From Pseudogracilibacillus sp037071985 (lineage in GTDB: Bacteria > Bacillota > Bacilli > Bacillales > Amphibacillaceae), in the NCBI RefSeq assembly GCF_037071985.1, contig NZ_JAXHDF010000001.1:372001-436000 (forward strand): DNA of 64,000 bases, written 5' to 3'. Numbering within the stretch: position 1 is the first letter of the stretch; every line of letters starts with the position of its first letter. Shown here piece after piece: positions 17,175 to 26,232 of the stretch. The translations under genes and the position numbers were made by a program. The notes below the pieces were generated by a model. That model was not told the origin of the DNA, made no database searches, and saw only the letters and a program-made list of their open reading frames with translations.

Positions 17175-18692
17175 TTGAAAAAGAGGGGTATTTTACAAAG
17201 TTCTTTAGATAGAGTTGAGACAATTGGCAATAAATTACCACACCCCGTGACATTGTTTGCCATATTAGCGTTTATAGTCATCATATTGTCGGCAATAGTT
17301 TCTTCATTTGGAATTAATGTTGAACATCCTGGTAACAAAGGGGAAATTGTTCAGGTTCATAATTTATTAAATAAAGAAGGTATCCAATACATTTTTACAT
17401 CGATTACTGAAAACTTTATTGGATTTGCTCCTTTAGGAATTGTACTAGTCACAATGCTTGGAATTGGTGTTGCTGAAAGTACAGGATTAATTAGTGCACT
17501 TTTACGAGGATTCGTTTTAAATATTCCCAAACGACTTATCACAGCTGGGCTTGTTTTTGCTGGAGTCATGTCCAGTGTCGCTTCTGATGCAGGGTATGTC
17601 GTATTACCACCATTAGGCGCTGTTATTTTTGCTGGGTTAGGAAGGCATCCACTTGCTGGACTAGCAGCAGCTTTTGCTGGTGTTTCGGGAGGATTTAGTG
17701 CCAATCTTATAATAACTTCTGTGGATCCTTTACTAGGTGGAATGACGATTGACGCCGCGAAAATTATTGATCCCGCATATGCAGCAACGATGAACGTTGC
17801 AATGAATTACTATTTTATTATTGTATCCGTATTCTTGCTTACATTGGTCGGGGCTTGGGTTACTGAAAAAATTGTCGAACCGAGACTTGGCGAATATAAA
17901 GGTATATATCGTGAAAAATTAGAGGGACTGCAGCCAATTGAAAAAAAGGGATTAATTTCTTCGGGAATATCCGTTGCAATCGTGCTCATTATCATTGCTT
18001 TATTTGTCTTACCGCCAAATGCGCCACTTCGTGGTGAAGGTGGAGCAATCATTCAATCTCCATTCATGGATGCTCTTGTGCCTATTATCGCTTTGTTATT
18101 TTTTGTCCCCGGCCTCGTCTATGGAAAAGTAACGAAGGAGATCAAAAACGATAAAGACGTTGCAGATCAATTAGCAAAAACGATGGCTACGATGGGTATG
18201 TTCATTGTATTAGCTTTCACGGCCGGACAATTTGTTGCCTTTTTTACTGAAAGTAATATGGGAATTGTGATCGGCGTATACGGAGCAAACTTTTTAGAAA
18301 AGATTCATTTAACCGGGATACCATTACTCATTGTTTTTATCGTCATTTCAGCATTTATCAATTTATTTATCGGTAGTGCTTCAGCAAAATGGGCGATGAT
18401 GGCTCCTATTTTTGTACCTATAATGATGCAGCTAGGCTATTCCCCTGAAGTAACTCAAATGGCTTATCGTATCGCTGATTCATCGACAAATATTATTACT
18501 CCATTAATGACATATTTTGCTTTAATCATTGCCTTTGCACAAAAATATGATAAAAAAATGGGAATTGGTACATTAATATCTGTAATGCTTCCATATTCTA
18601 TCTTCTTTTTAGTTTCATGGACTCTATTACTCGTTGTGTGGATCTTGTTTGGAATAGATCTTGGTCCAGGTTCACCGATCCATTATAAATAA
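17175..18692 (+). CDS. AbgT-family transporter (p-aminobenzoyl-glutamate transporter family)
   Basis: 505 aa from a TTG at 17175 with AGGAGGG at 17161-17167. Strongly hydrophobic, about a dozen membrane segments. AbgT hallmarks: an N-terminal LDRVETIGNKLPHPVTLFAI, GVAESTGLISALLR near 110, and SSVASDAGYVVLPPLGAVIF near 135, plus GSASAKWAMMAPIFVPI and RIADSSTNIITPLMTYF late in the protein. Family members import p-aminobenzoyl-glutamate or export sulfonamides by proton coupling. Monocistronic, with a promoter upstream and a terminator downstream. Confidence 0.9.
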   Translation: MKKRGILQSSLDRVETIGNKLPHPVTLFAILAFIVIILSAIVSSFGINVEHPGNKGEIVQVHNLLNKEGIQYIFTSITENFIGFAPLGIVLVTMLGIGVAESTGLISALLRGFVLNIPKRLITAGLVFAGVMSSVASDAGYVVLPPLGAVIFAGLGRHPLAGLAAAFAGVSGGFSANLIITSVDPLLGGMTIDAAKIIDPAYAATMNVAMNYYFIIVSVFLLTLVGAWVTEKIVEPRLGEYKGIYREKLEGLQPIEKKGLISSGISVAIVLIIIALFVLPPNAPLRGEGGAIIQSPFMDALVPIIALLFFVPGLVYGKVTKEIKNDKDVADQLAKTMATMGMFIVLAFTAGQFVAFFTESNMGIVIGVYGANFLEKIHLTGIPLLIVFIVISAFINLFIGSASAKWAMMAPIFVPIMMQLGYSPEVTQMAYRIADSSTNIITPLMTYFALIIAFAQKYDKKMGIGTLISVMLPYSIFFLVSWTLLLVVWILFGIDLGPGSPIHYK

Positions 18693-18798
18693 GATGGATC
18701 AGACTTCATAAAGTACTCTAGTCAATTAAATGAATAGTATATCAGAGCGTTTCTGATAACGATGCTCAACTTTGTTAAATAAAAATTTTATCCAATTA

Positions 18799-18836
18799 AA
18801 AATCCGAACTACTCCAGCATAGTTCGGATTTTTTAT
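18799..18836. terminator. Bidirectional terminator between abgT-like and YfhD-like genes
   Basis: A 12-bp perfect stem (AAAATCCGAACT at 18799-18810, AGTTCGGATTTT at 18821-18832) with a 10-base loop has A-rich and T-rich flanks, and serves the convergent genes on both sides. Confidence 0.88.
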
Positions 18837-18867
18837 GGTTACAAACTTTTTTTCCTTACAATATCAA

Positions 18868-19041
18868 TTAGTCCTCTTTCACACGTTGGTCCGCTGCTCG
18901 GGCCCTTGCGATTGCTTCTTTATCATCGTCATCTACTAATTCATGAGAGAATTCTATATCAATATTTTCCGTTATTTGATTTTTAGGAGTTTGTGCAAAA
19001 CGATTTCTTCCTTGCGGCTTATTATGTTCATCTCTTCCCAA
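18868..19041 (-). CDS. Small YfhD-like protein
   Basis: 57 aa from a TTG at 19041, chosen because AAGAGGTG lies seven bases upstream; a GTG at 19050 falls inside that ribosome-binding site. The sequence is hydrophilic: GRDEHNKPQGRNRFAQTPKN, then an acidic centre, then EAIARARAADQRVKED. The QTPKN block and the A-R-A-R-A-A-x-R ending match my memory of the YfhD family of Bacillaceae, whose function is unknown. Convergent with the AbgT gene. Confidence 0.7.
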   Translation of the reverse strand: MGRDEHNKPQGRNRFAQTPKNQITENIDIEFSHELVDDDDKEAIARARAADQRVKED

Positions 19042-19181
19042 GGTTAGCACCTCTTTTCTATTTTAATTTTGTTTAGCTTATGTAAATTGACTCGTTTTCA
19101 TGTGAAAATCTAATTTCTTCATTGTTATTTTGAATTTTCCGAAATATAATAATAATAAATTAAACATTGTGGAGGGATTAC

Positions 19182-20756
19182 ATGAATATTCATAGCGATC
19201 AATCTACATCAATGATAAATAGGGCGAGAAGAAATACTTTAGGGGATTTATTAACAAGGACAGTTGCACGGTACCCTGAAAAAACAGCCCTTACATATAA
19301 TAAAAGAAGTGTGACCTACCAACAGTTAGACGATTTGGTAAATCAAACTGCTCATGGTTTGATGGAAAGGGGAGTAAAAAAAGAAAATAAGTTCGTCGTT
19401 TTATCGAAAAACTGTTTAGACTTTGTCATCGTGAAATTTGCCCTTGCAAGAATAGGTGCAGTATTTATACCAATTAACTATATGCTAACAACAAGTGATA
19501 TTGCATATATACTAAATCACGCAGAAGTCGATGGAATGTTTGCCGCAGAAGAATATGCTCCTACTTTAGATAAAGCATCTCAAAATTTATCCATTAAACA
19601 TCACTACTTATTAGAGTCTGATACGAATTTGAAAGAGTGGTCGTCTCTTTCAACTTTACAACAAAATCAAAGTACTGAACCAGTGGAAGCAGATATTGCA
19701 GACGATGATCTCGCTCAAATTTTATATACAAGTGGTACTGAGTCTGCTCCCAAAGGGGTCATGTTATCCCATAAAAGTATTATAAATGAGTATATTAGTT
19801 GTATTATTGATGGGAAAATGAGTTCAGAAGATGTATTAGTTCATGCTTTGCCGTTTTATCATAGTGCCCAACTTCATGTATTTTTAGGTCCTAGTATTTA
19901 TTTAGGTTCGAGTGGCATTATTCTGGATGAAGCAAATCCTTCCAAAATAATGGAAACTATTGAAAACCATCAAGCATCACAATTATTTGCACCACCAACG
20001 GTTTGGATCGCAATGCTTCATCACCCGGAATTCGACAATTTTCAATTGACATCTTTAAAAAAATGTTATTATGGAGCAGCAATTATGCCCCGGGAAATAT
20101 TAAGGGAATTAGCAAAAAGATTGCCGAATTCTCGCTTTTGGAATTTCTACGGCCAAACAGAAGTTGCACCGCTCGCTACTGCTTTACAACCAGAGGATCA
20201 ATTACGAAAACTTGGTTCAGCTGGAAAACCAACATTACATGTCGAAACGAAAATTGTTGATGAGAATGATATCGAAGTACCAAGAGGGGAAATTGGTGAA
20301 ATAGTTCACCGTACTCCTCATGCGATGCTTGGTTATTTGAAAGAACCTGAAAAAACTGCTGAAGCTTATCAAAATGGCTGGTTCCATAGTGGGGATCTTG
20401 GTACGATGGATGAAGATGGATACATTACAATTATAGATCGTAAAAAAGATATTATAAATACTGGTGGGATAAATGTTTCAAGCCGCGAAGTTGAAGAAGT
20501 CATTTATCAAATGAAGGAAGTTGCAGAGGTCGCTGTCATCAGCATTCCGCATGATTATTGGATAGAAGCTATCACGGCGATTATTGTTTTAAAAGATAAC
20601 AATTCTTTATCTGAACAAGCCGTACAAAATTACTGCAAACAGGAGTTGTCAGCCTTTAAGTCTCCAAAATTTGTTTATTTTACAGAGACGCTACCAAAGA
20701 ATCCAAGCGGAAAAGTATTAAAAAAGGATTTACGTACCCTATACGAAGCAAAATAA
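19182..20756 (+). CDS. Acyl-CoA synthetase (AMP-binding, long-chain fatty-acid-CoA ligase type)
   Basis: 524 aa from the ATG at 19182 with GGAGGG at 19171-19176. ANL superfamily motifs are all present: the P-loop YTSGTESAPKGVMLSHKS, FYGQTE (A5-type), SGDLGTMDEDGYI with IIDRKKDIINTGGINVSSRE (hinge and A8), and the catalytic C-terminal lysine in PKNPSGKVLKK. It activates a carboxylic acid to acyl-AMP and then to the CoA thioester. Closest in layout to FadD3/FadD13-type enzymes. The substrate is not predictable. It is followed by a hairpin and a convergent rhodanese gene. Confidence 0.9.
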   Translation: MNIHSDQSTSMINRARRNTLGDLLTRTVARYPEKTALTYNKRSVTYQQLDDLVNQTAHGLMERGVKKENKFVVLSKNCLDFVIVKFALARIGAVFIPINYMLTTSDIAYILNHAEVDGMFAAEEYAPTLDKASQNLSIKHHYLLESDTNLKEWSSLSTLQQNQSTEPVEADIADDDLAQILYTSGTESAPKGVMLSHKSIINEYISCIIDGKMSSEDVLVHALPFYHSAQLHVFLGPSIYLGSSGIILDEANPSKIMETIENHQASQLFAPPTVWIAMLHHPEFDNFQLTSLKKCYYGAAIMPREILRELAKRLPNSRFWNFYGQTEVAPLATALQPEDQLRKLGSAGKPTLHVETKIVDENDIEVPRGEIGEIVHRTPHAMLGYLKEPEKTAEAYQNGWFHSGDLGTMDEDGYITIIDRKKDIINTGGINVSSREVEEVIYQMKEVAEVAVISIPHDYWIEAITAIIVLKDNNSLSEQAVQNYCKQELSAFKSPKFVYFTETLPKNPSGKVLKKDLRTLYEAK

Positions 20757-20761
20757 GAAAG

Positions 20762-20795
20762 GTCCCATTCCTATGAAAGGAGTGGGACTCTTCAT
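20762..20795 (+). terminator. Probable terminator of the acyl-CoA synthetase gene
   Basis: An 11-bp stem with one G-T pair (GTCCCATTCCT at 20762-20772, AGGAGTGGGAC at 20778-20788) has a 5-base loop and a weak T-rich tail (TCTTCATCTT). Confidence 0.65.
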
Positions 20796-20800
20796 CTTAA

Positions 20801-21187
20801 TTATGTTCGATCAATATGGATCGGTTCCCAAGTACTTAATCCACCTCTAACATTCGATAAATTCGTAAAACCCCTTCGCTTCAATCGTTTACATGCTTCA
20901 TTTCCTTTTGCCCCTGTTTGACAAATGACGATTGTCTGTTTATCTTTTGATAATGTTTTTGCTTGTTTCCGAATTTCTCTTAGTGGAATATTTTTAAATC
21001 CATATATATGGAACTGGTCATATTTTGCTGGAGGGCGAACATCGATGAATTGAATCGATTCATCTTTTAGTTGTTTACGTAAATCGTTCGCTGTAATTTG
21101 ATTTATTCCTCTGCCAGGTAATATTTTTATTAATACGAGCAGGGCAAAAATGATCGACACTAAAAATTTAATGACATCAAGAGACAT
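20801..21187 (-). CDS. Membrane-anchored rhodanese-like protein
   Basis: 128 aa. One N-terminal membrane helix (about 5-22) and a single rhodanese domain (30-125) with IDVRPPAKYDQFHIYGFKN and the active-site loop ICQTGAKGNEACKRL, where the first Cys is the persulfide carrier. Resembles B. subtilis YqhL/YibN-type proteins that handle sulfane sulfur. The ATG at 21187 has GGAGG upstream. It sits 29 bases after the XRE-cupin gene on the same strand, so co-transcription is likely. Confidence 0.85.
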   Translation of the reverse strand: MSLDVIKFLVSIIFALLVLIKILPGRGINQITANDLRKQLKDESIQFIDVRPPAKYDQFHIYGFKNIPLREIRKQAKTLSKDKQTIVICQTGAKGNEACKRLKRRGFTNLSNVRGGLSTWEPIHIDRT

Positions 21188-21216
21188 CTTTCGTTCCTCC
21201 CTTTTTAATTACTCGT

Positions 21217-21777
21217 TCATTCATTTGTTTCAATAAATAATGTTAATACCTCCGCACCTTTATTGTCAACAGGGATAAATAGATGTGGCTTTGTTCCTTT
21301 GAAATAAGCCGTATCTCCCTCTTTCATCAAGTTCCTGCTTCCATTGTACAACAGTTCAATTGTTCCTTTTAAAATATATATAAACTCATCTTGTGAATGA
21401 GTATATGCATCTTCTCTAAGATTAATATTTTTCGGTGTGACATGAACAATCGTTGGTTCAACCCCAGTAAATCGGGAACGGTTAGCAAGTAACTCGTAGG
21501 AATACCCCATATGTTCATCACCGACTTTAGATTGGCGTTCGGATTTTGATAATAATACGAGATCTTGTTCCGAATTATCCTCTAATAACCACGAAAGCGG
21601 GACATCCAATACTTTTGATATTTTAGATAAAGTCGCTATCGCAGAAGAAGTTTGTCCGTTCTCAATTTTAGATAATAAACTTTTTGAAATATTACATTCA
21701 TCCGCTATTTGTTGTTGGGTTTTTTTTTGACGTAAACGAAGCTGTTTAATTTTCTTCCCTAAATTATCAAGATTAAT
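21217..21777 (-). CDS. XRE-family regulator with C-terminal cupin, apparent ATT start
   Basis: 186 aa when begun at ATT 21775-21777. The frame encodes a full XRE helix-turn-helix from the first residues (NLGKKIKQLRLRQ, QQQIADECNISKSLLSKIEN) and a cupin domain (about 100-185; HSQDEFIYILKGTIELLY, EGDTAYFKGTKPHLF). Upstream of the ATT this frame hits TGA after two codons, the other two frames hit stops at once, and no ATG/GTG/TTG occurs before the HTH. A good ribosome site (GAAGGGGTG at 21785-21793) sits at normal distance. The first ordinary start, TTG 21609, would remove the whole HTH. Such regulators sense small metabolites and often control adjacent genes. Confidence 0.82.
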   Translation of the reverse strand: MNLDNLGKKIKQLRLRQKKTQQQIADECNISKSLLSKIENGQTSSAIATLSKISKVLDVPLSWLLEDNSEQDLVLLSKSERQSKVGDEHMGYSYELLANRSRFTGVEPTIVHVTPKNINLREDAYTHSQDEFIYILKGTIELLYNGSRNLMKEGDTAYFKGTKPHLFIPVDNKGAEVLTLFIETNE

Positions 21778-21938
21778 GCTATTTCACCCCTTCACACTCT
21801 CTAATCATTAATTTTATCATAAAAATCATCATGCATATAGTAAGTATGGTAACATCATTTAAAATGTATTTTTAAAATCATGCAACTATTTTAAAGTTAC
21901 TTGCATCTATATAGTGAAGGGAAGGGGGAGAGCTGAAT

Positions 21939-22481
21939 TTGCACCTTGTTAACCGAATCAAACAGATAGATGAAAAAGCAATAAATGACATAATGGAGCA
22001 ATATGGAGATTATTTGTTACGGACTGCTGTTTTATTATTAAAAGACTATCAAGAAGCAGAAGAAGCTGTGCAAGATACATTCATAATAGCTTATCAAAAA
22101 ATGGAACAGCTCGATGATCCTAAAAAATTAAAGAGTTGGCTTACTGCTATCATGATCAATCAATGTCGAGCTCGATTTAGAAAGTGGAGTTGGAAACATG
22201 TTTTTCCAAGTTTTGACATAATTAATAGTCAAAAAGATGATCTCAATCAAACTCATGATGACTTGTTAATTGGAGCGGATACAAAACAAAATATGGTTGA
22301 TGCAATTCAACAATTAGACTATAAATATCGGGAAGTAATTACGTTATATTATTTCAATGAATATAAAATAACGGAAATTGCAGTACAACTTGACACGAAA
22401 GAAAACACAGTCAAATCTCGTTTAAAAAGGGGCCGGCTGTTATTGAAAGATCTTTTAAAGAAGAAGGAGGATGTGGGATGA
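21939..22481 (+). CDS. ECF-type RNA polymerase sigma factor
   Basis: 180 aa from a TTG with AAGGGGGAG upstream. Region 2 (about 12-80) shows LLKDYQEAEEAVQDTFIIAYQ, the conserved core-binding and -10 recognition block. Region 4 (about 120-175) shows LDYKYREVITLYYFNEYKIT and DTKENTVKSRLKRGRLLLKD, a helix-turn-helix for the -35. No other domains. It is translationally coupled (4-base overlap) to a small membrane protein in the position of an anti-sigma factor. I could not identify a convincing autoregulated ECF promoter; TGCAAC lies in the upstream gap but lacks a clear -10 partner. Confidence 0.9.
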   Translation: MHLVNRIKQIDEKAINDIMEQYGDYLLRTAVLLLKDYQEAEEAVQDTFIIAYQKMEQLDDPKKLKSWLTAIMINQCRARFRKWSWKHVFPSFDIINSQKDDLNQTHDDLLIGADTKQNMVDAIQQLDYKYREVITLYYFNEYKITEIAVQLDTKENTVKSRLKRGRLLLKDLLKKKEDVG

Positions 22482-22804
22482 ACAAAGAGAGATCCAATTT
22501 AAAAGAGCAACTAAATAAAGAATTAAACCACCTTCATTTTTTAGGTCAGCAAAAAGTGCTCAACCACATTCATAACAAATCGTGGAAACAGCGGATAAAA
22601 TTGTTTATGAATAAAGAAATTGAATTACCTATCTTACCTGTAAGTACCGTATTCCTATTACTTTTTTTATCTTTCGCCACTAAATCAATCATCTTGGATG
22701 ATGGGCTTGGAAGAAACAAAGAAAAAATCCTTATTGAAGCCGGTGGAAATGTTTATTGGAAAGAAGAATTACTGAAGGTGGAATCAAAAGATGAAGAAAG
22801 TTAA
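22478..22804 (+). CDS. Small single-pass membrane protein, candidate anti-sigma factor
   Basis: 108 aa. A basic, helical cytoplasmic N-terminus (about 60 residues, rich in K/N/H) precedes one membrane helix (about 50-68) and a short outside part. It lacks the HxxxCxxC zinc motif of ZAS anti-sigma factors. The assignment rests on position: it overlaps the sigma gene by 4 bases and the next gene by 14. Many Bacillales ECF loci encode an anti-sigma of this size directly after the sigma factor. Confidence 0.65.
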   Translation: MNKERSNLKEQLNKELNHLHFLGQQKVLNHIHNKSWKQRIKLFMNKEIELPILPVSTVFLLLFLSFATKSIILDDGLGRNKEKILIEAGGNVYWKEELLKVESKDEES

Positions 22805-25049
22805 ATTAAAGGTTAAACATTTAATTTGGTTGTTTACCGGTATTATAACAATCTATTTATTAATAATCTTCCTAATTCAACCCCAAATTAGTTTATATGT
22901 GGCGAAAAAAAAGTGGGAAGAAGGTGACATTGCTGGTAAAGAACAAATGATCAACTTGATGAATGCTAATTTATTTACTTCACAAAAGTGGGAATTAATA
23001 ACGGATTATATGCTAGACTACAGCCTCGCTAGTCAGTTTGACGTCATTGTTGGACCTTCTTTTTCTCAAGTAAGTGGTTTAAACAAAGAAAGTTCATTCA
23101 CATGGGAAGAAAAGTTGCCTTTTCTAGAGCAATATGTAGAAAAGGGGCCGATCAATGGTTATTTAGTAACTGTTGCTAGTGAATTGGCTTATTATTATGA
23201 GAGAAGTGGAGATTATAATCGAGCTACTCAAGTTATTGAAGAGGCAATAGGGCGATTTTCGAATACAGAAAACTATTGGGATCAAAAAGAATTGCAACTA
23301 GAGCGGGCCAAAATGGAGGTCAATCGATCAAACTATGAAAAAGCAGAAAGCTTAATTGATGAAATGCTTGATTCCATTCAGCCAGATGAATATTACTTTC
23401 ATGCAGAAATTGCCCAATTAAAAGTGAATACTCTTATAAAACAAGGGAAAATCCAAACAGCTTTAGAAGAGGTGGAAAGAGCTTTAAAGGAGTACGAAGA
23501 ACAATGGACGAAAGATACTAACAATGATGTTCTTTCAGAATCTATTAACAATTCGGTTGTTTATGAGGAACTTTTAGTATTGGAACAAATGTTAAAGCAA
23601 TCTCTTCAATTAAAAGAATTTGAGACTGGTAACGTAGAAGGACGAATTATCCGGAAAGATGGCACCCCCGTTGCAAATGTTGGAGTGTTCTTAAGAGCGG
23701 AAAGCGATGTAAACAGAAGCTTGTCGTGGAATGAACCATATAAAGTAATAACAGATGAAAATGGTTATTTTGAGTTTCCTACAGTTATCCCAGGAAGTTA
23801 CCAAATTTTTCTAGGTTTTTCTTTTGATCAGATTGATGGGTGGACCTGGCCCGTTCAAATGGATGATTGGATTGATGTGACAGGTACAAAAAATATTACG
23901 TACGATATTACGCTCCATAAATTAATTAATATAAAATCCCCAACAAATCAAGAAGTTATAAATGATCAAATGGTTAATTTTGAATGGGAAGAGGTAGAAG
24001 ATGCTGCATATTATGCGATTAATTTAGGCATAGAATTGGAATCAGCTTCTATAAGCACTGAATTTAAAAGTCAAATTAAAGAAAACAATATACAAGTGCC
24101 CATTGAAGATTTCTACGCCAAGACGGTAAGTATGATATTTCCGGAAGATAATTTAGAGGAAATACATTCTCAATCTTCCACTTTGTTGGCCTTTGCAAAC
24201 ACAGAAGGCATATTCTTTTGGTCGGTCGAAGCATACGATCAAAACGATAATCTTCTTTCAAGGAGTAACGGGTACCGTCTTAATGAAGATTCGATTGGTG
24301 AATTACCTTTTTTCTATTTAAAAGAACGAGAATTGACGGATGCTGATCAATTACTTTTGAATAACAAAATAGAAGAAGCACTTCATTCATATGAAGAGGC
24401 CTATAAATCAGACCAAAATGATATACACAGTTTACGCATGATATCCAGATTAATCGGACTGAAAGCAAAAGATGAAGCAATGGAACGTAAACTCGTTATG
24501 CCATTTTTAATTGACTTGGTCGATAAACATGCTGCTACTGCTGATGATGTGTGGAGGCTTGTTGAATATTATTATGATTTAGAAGATTGGCATTCATTTA
24601 ACAACTATTTTGAACAGTATTCTACCATGTTAAATGGAGATATTTCCGAATATGATAAAGCATTATACGCAAAGTCGCTTATGAAACAGGGGGACATACA
24701 ATCAGCTGAAACAGAATGGATAAAAGTGATGGAAATGGATAAAAGTAATCAGTTTATCGGAGATTTAATTGCAATTAATCTTTATTTGCACGAATCAATT
24801 CCTAAGGCACTAATACTTGCTGAAACGTACCCAGAAAGATCACATGGAGAAGAACAAAAAACTAATTGGATAACAATTCTTCGACAAATGCAAAACGAAG
24901 CAGCTCAAACAGAGGATTACACTGAGGGATTAAAAGATATACTTGCGTTATACATGATAGGTGAGAATAAGGAAGTAATGGAGCAACTTAATAAATCTGA
25001 TCAACCAGCACTAAAAGACTTTATAAATGCGTTGCGGAAAATGAATTAA
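22791..25049 (+). CDS. Large membrane-anchored TPR protein with a carboxypeptidase regulatory-like domain
   Basis: 752 aa. An N-terminal membrane anchor (about 8-30) is followed by helical TPR-like repeats (about 110-270: YYERSGDYNRATQVIEEAI, YEKAESLIDEMLDS, GKIQTALEEVERALKEYEE), then a beta-sandwich of the carboxypeptidase-regulatory type (about 283-370: VEGRIIRKDGTPVANVGVFL, DENGYFEFPTVIPGSYQIFL), a second beta region, and C-terminal TPRs (EEALHSYEEAYKSDQND, GDIQSAETEWIKVMEMDKSN). It should lie outside the membrane. Coupled to the sigma and candidate anti-sigma genes, so it may be the signal-sensing or effector part of that pathway. Function not recognised. Confidence 0.75.
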   Translation: MKKVKLKVKHLIWLFTGIITIYLLIIFLIQPQISLYVAKKKWEEGDIAGKEQMINLMNANLFTSQKWELITDYMLDYSLASQFDVIVGPSFSQVSGLNKESSFTWEEKLPFLEQYVEKGPINGYLVTVASELAYYYERSGDYNRATQVIEEAIGRFSNTENYWDQKELQLERAKMEVNRSNYEKAESLIDEMLDSIQPDEYYFHAEIAQLKVNTLIKQGKIQTALEEVERALKEYEEQWTKDTNNDVLSESINNSVVYEELLVLEQMLKQSLQLKEFETGNVEGRIIRKDGTPVANVGVFLRAESDVNRSLSWNEPYKVITDENGYFEFPTVIPGSYQIFLGFSFDQIDGWTWPVQMDDWIDVTGTKNITYDITLHKLINIKSPTNQEVINDQMVNFEWEEVEDAAYYAINLGIELESASISTEFKSQIKENNIQVPIEDFYAKTVSMIFPEDNLEEIHSQSSTLLAFANTEGIFFWSVEAYDQNDNLLSRSNGYRLNEDSIGELPFFYLKERELTDADQLLLNNKIEEALHSYEEAYKSDQNDIHSLRMISRLIGLKAKDEAMERKLVMPFLIDLVDKHAATADDVWRLVEYYYDLEDWHSFNNYFEQYSTMLNGDISEYDKALYAKSLMKQGDIQSAETEWIKVMEMDKSNQFIGDLIAINLYLHESIPKALILAETYPERSHGEEQKTNWITILRQMQNEAAQTEDYTEGLKDILALYMIGENKEVMEQLNKSDQPALKDFINALRKMN

Positions 25050-25068
25050 TTTACAAATAAAATGTCAA

Positions 25069-25117
25069 AGAGAAATCTGGGTAGTTGTTTTTAATTCCCT
25101 CCAAGATTTCTCTTTTT
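25069..25117. terminator. Terminator after the sigma/TPR operon
   Basis: A 10-bp stem (AGAGAAATCT at 25069-25078, AGATTTCTCT at 25104-25113) encloses a loop of about 25 bases and is followed by TTTTCCG. Its stem resembles those at 3661 and 61688. Confidence 0.75.
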
Positions 25118-25209
25118 CCGTATAAAAATATTGGTGGGTGATGGATACTACTTAATACTTTCCAAAAGTCCTAGCCAATAATTGTTCATTTTTAAAGTAA
25201 AATCTTGAT

Positions 25210-26232
25210 TTACTGTGCTTTACTACGAAGTTTTTCATATTGGTGCTTAATAAAATAATAAATAATCTCCCGTTTTCTTTGCGGAATGGGCTCGACCTTT
25301 GTTTTTGCTTGTACTGACTGAAGACTTTTTTTCTTTTGGCCGATCTCATAGGCAAGTGATCTGCTTGGTAATTCCTTGTTTAACTTGTCTTGAATAAAGA
25401 AAGCAGCTTCTTGTATTTTATTCTCATCAATACCTGTTGATATACCTAAGCCGTGAAGTAAATATAACAAGTCATTTGTAGCAACATTTCCCGCAGCACC
25501 CGGTGCATAAGGGCATCCTCCAAGTCCACCAATGGAAGAATCAAAACGTCTTATTCCATAGTTCATTGATGTAACAATATTAGCTATCGCCATTCCTCTT
25601 GTATCATGAAAATGCATGATAATATCTTTATTAGGAAAGCGGTATAACACTTCTTCAAGTAAGGCCTCCACTTGAGAAGGAACTGCTGTCCCAATAGTAT
25701 CACCAAGTGATAGATCATCCACACCCAACTCAAACAGTCGATCACACACACGCAAAACATCGTCTATTTTTATTTTTCCTTCAAATGGACAGTCAAAAAC
25801 CGTGGAGATATATCCGGTAACACGTTTACCTTCCTGTTTTGCACTGGAGATTACTTTGTGTAATACGGGGTATGTTTCGTCGATAGACTTATTTATATTC
25901 TTTTTATTATGTGTTTCACTTGCCGACATGAAAACAGAAGCCATATCGATCCCCGCTTCTAGAGCGTATTCCAGACCTTTTTCATTTGGTACGAGTGCAG
26001 AATAAGTGACATCGGGATTACGTTTGATTTGCTTACCAACTTCTCGTGCATCTTTTAACGCAGGAACCCATTTAGGGTGTACAAAAGCAGAATATTCTAT
26101 TTCCTTTACTCCTGATTCAGATAACATATTAATCCACTTAATTTTATCTTCGGTAGAAATCCATTCTCTTTCATTTTGCAAACCATCTCTTGGTCCTACT
26201 TCTTTAATTTGCACATATTGTGGCCACTGCAT
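25210..26232 (-). CDS. mvaB: Hydroxymethylglutaryl-CoA lyase
   Basis: 340 aa; cleaves HMG-CoA to acetyl-CoA and acetoacetate. TIM-barrel motifs: EVGPRDGLQNE (metal-binding Asp) near residue 11, MHFHDTRG (metal-binding His pair) near 215, the signature GGLGGCPYAPGA with the catalytic-loop cysteine near 245, and AGNVATND. The usual enzyme is about 300 aa; here a basic, helical extension of about 40 residues (VQAKTKVEPIPQRKREIIYY...) follows. The ATG at 26232 has GGAGGGG upstream. In many Bacillaceae the gene sits in a leucine-degradation operon (yngG); here it is alone. It could act after the HMG-CoA reductase at 7167. Confidence 0.92.
   Translation of the reverse strand: MQWPQYVQIKEVGPRDGLQNEREWISTEDKIKWINMLSESGVKEIEYSAFVHPKWVPALKDAREVGKQIKRNPDVTYSALVPNEKGLEYALEAGIDMASVFMSASETHNKKNINKSIDETYPVLHKVISSAKQEGKRVTGYISTVFDCPFEGKIKIDDVLRVCDRLFELGVDDLSLGDTIGTAVPSQVEALLEEVLYRFPNKDIIMHFHDTRGMAIANIVTSMNYGIRRFDSSIGGLGGCPYAPGAAGNVATNDLLYLLHGLGISTGIDENKIQEAAFFIQDKLNKELPSRSLAYEIGQKKKSLQSVQAKTKVEPIPQRKREIIYYFIKHQYEKLRSKAQ

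Noticed and set aside
21217..21609. Stand-alone cupin protein starting at TTG 21609
   Set aside because: The same frame upstream encodes a complete XRE helix-turn-helix; TTG 21609 has no ribosome site and cuts the protein in a linker.
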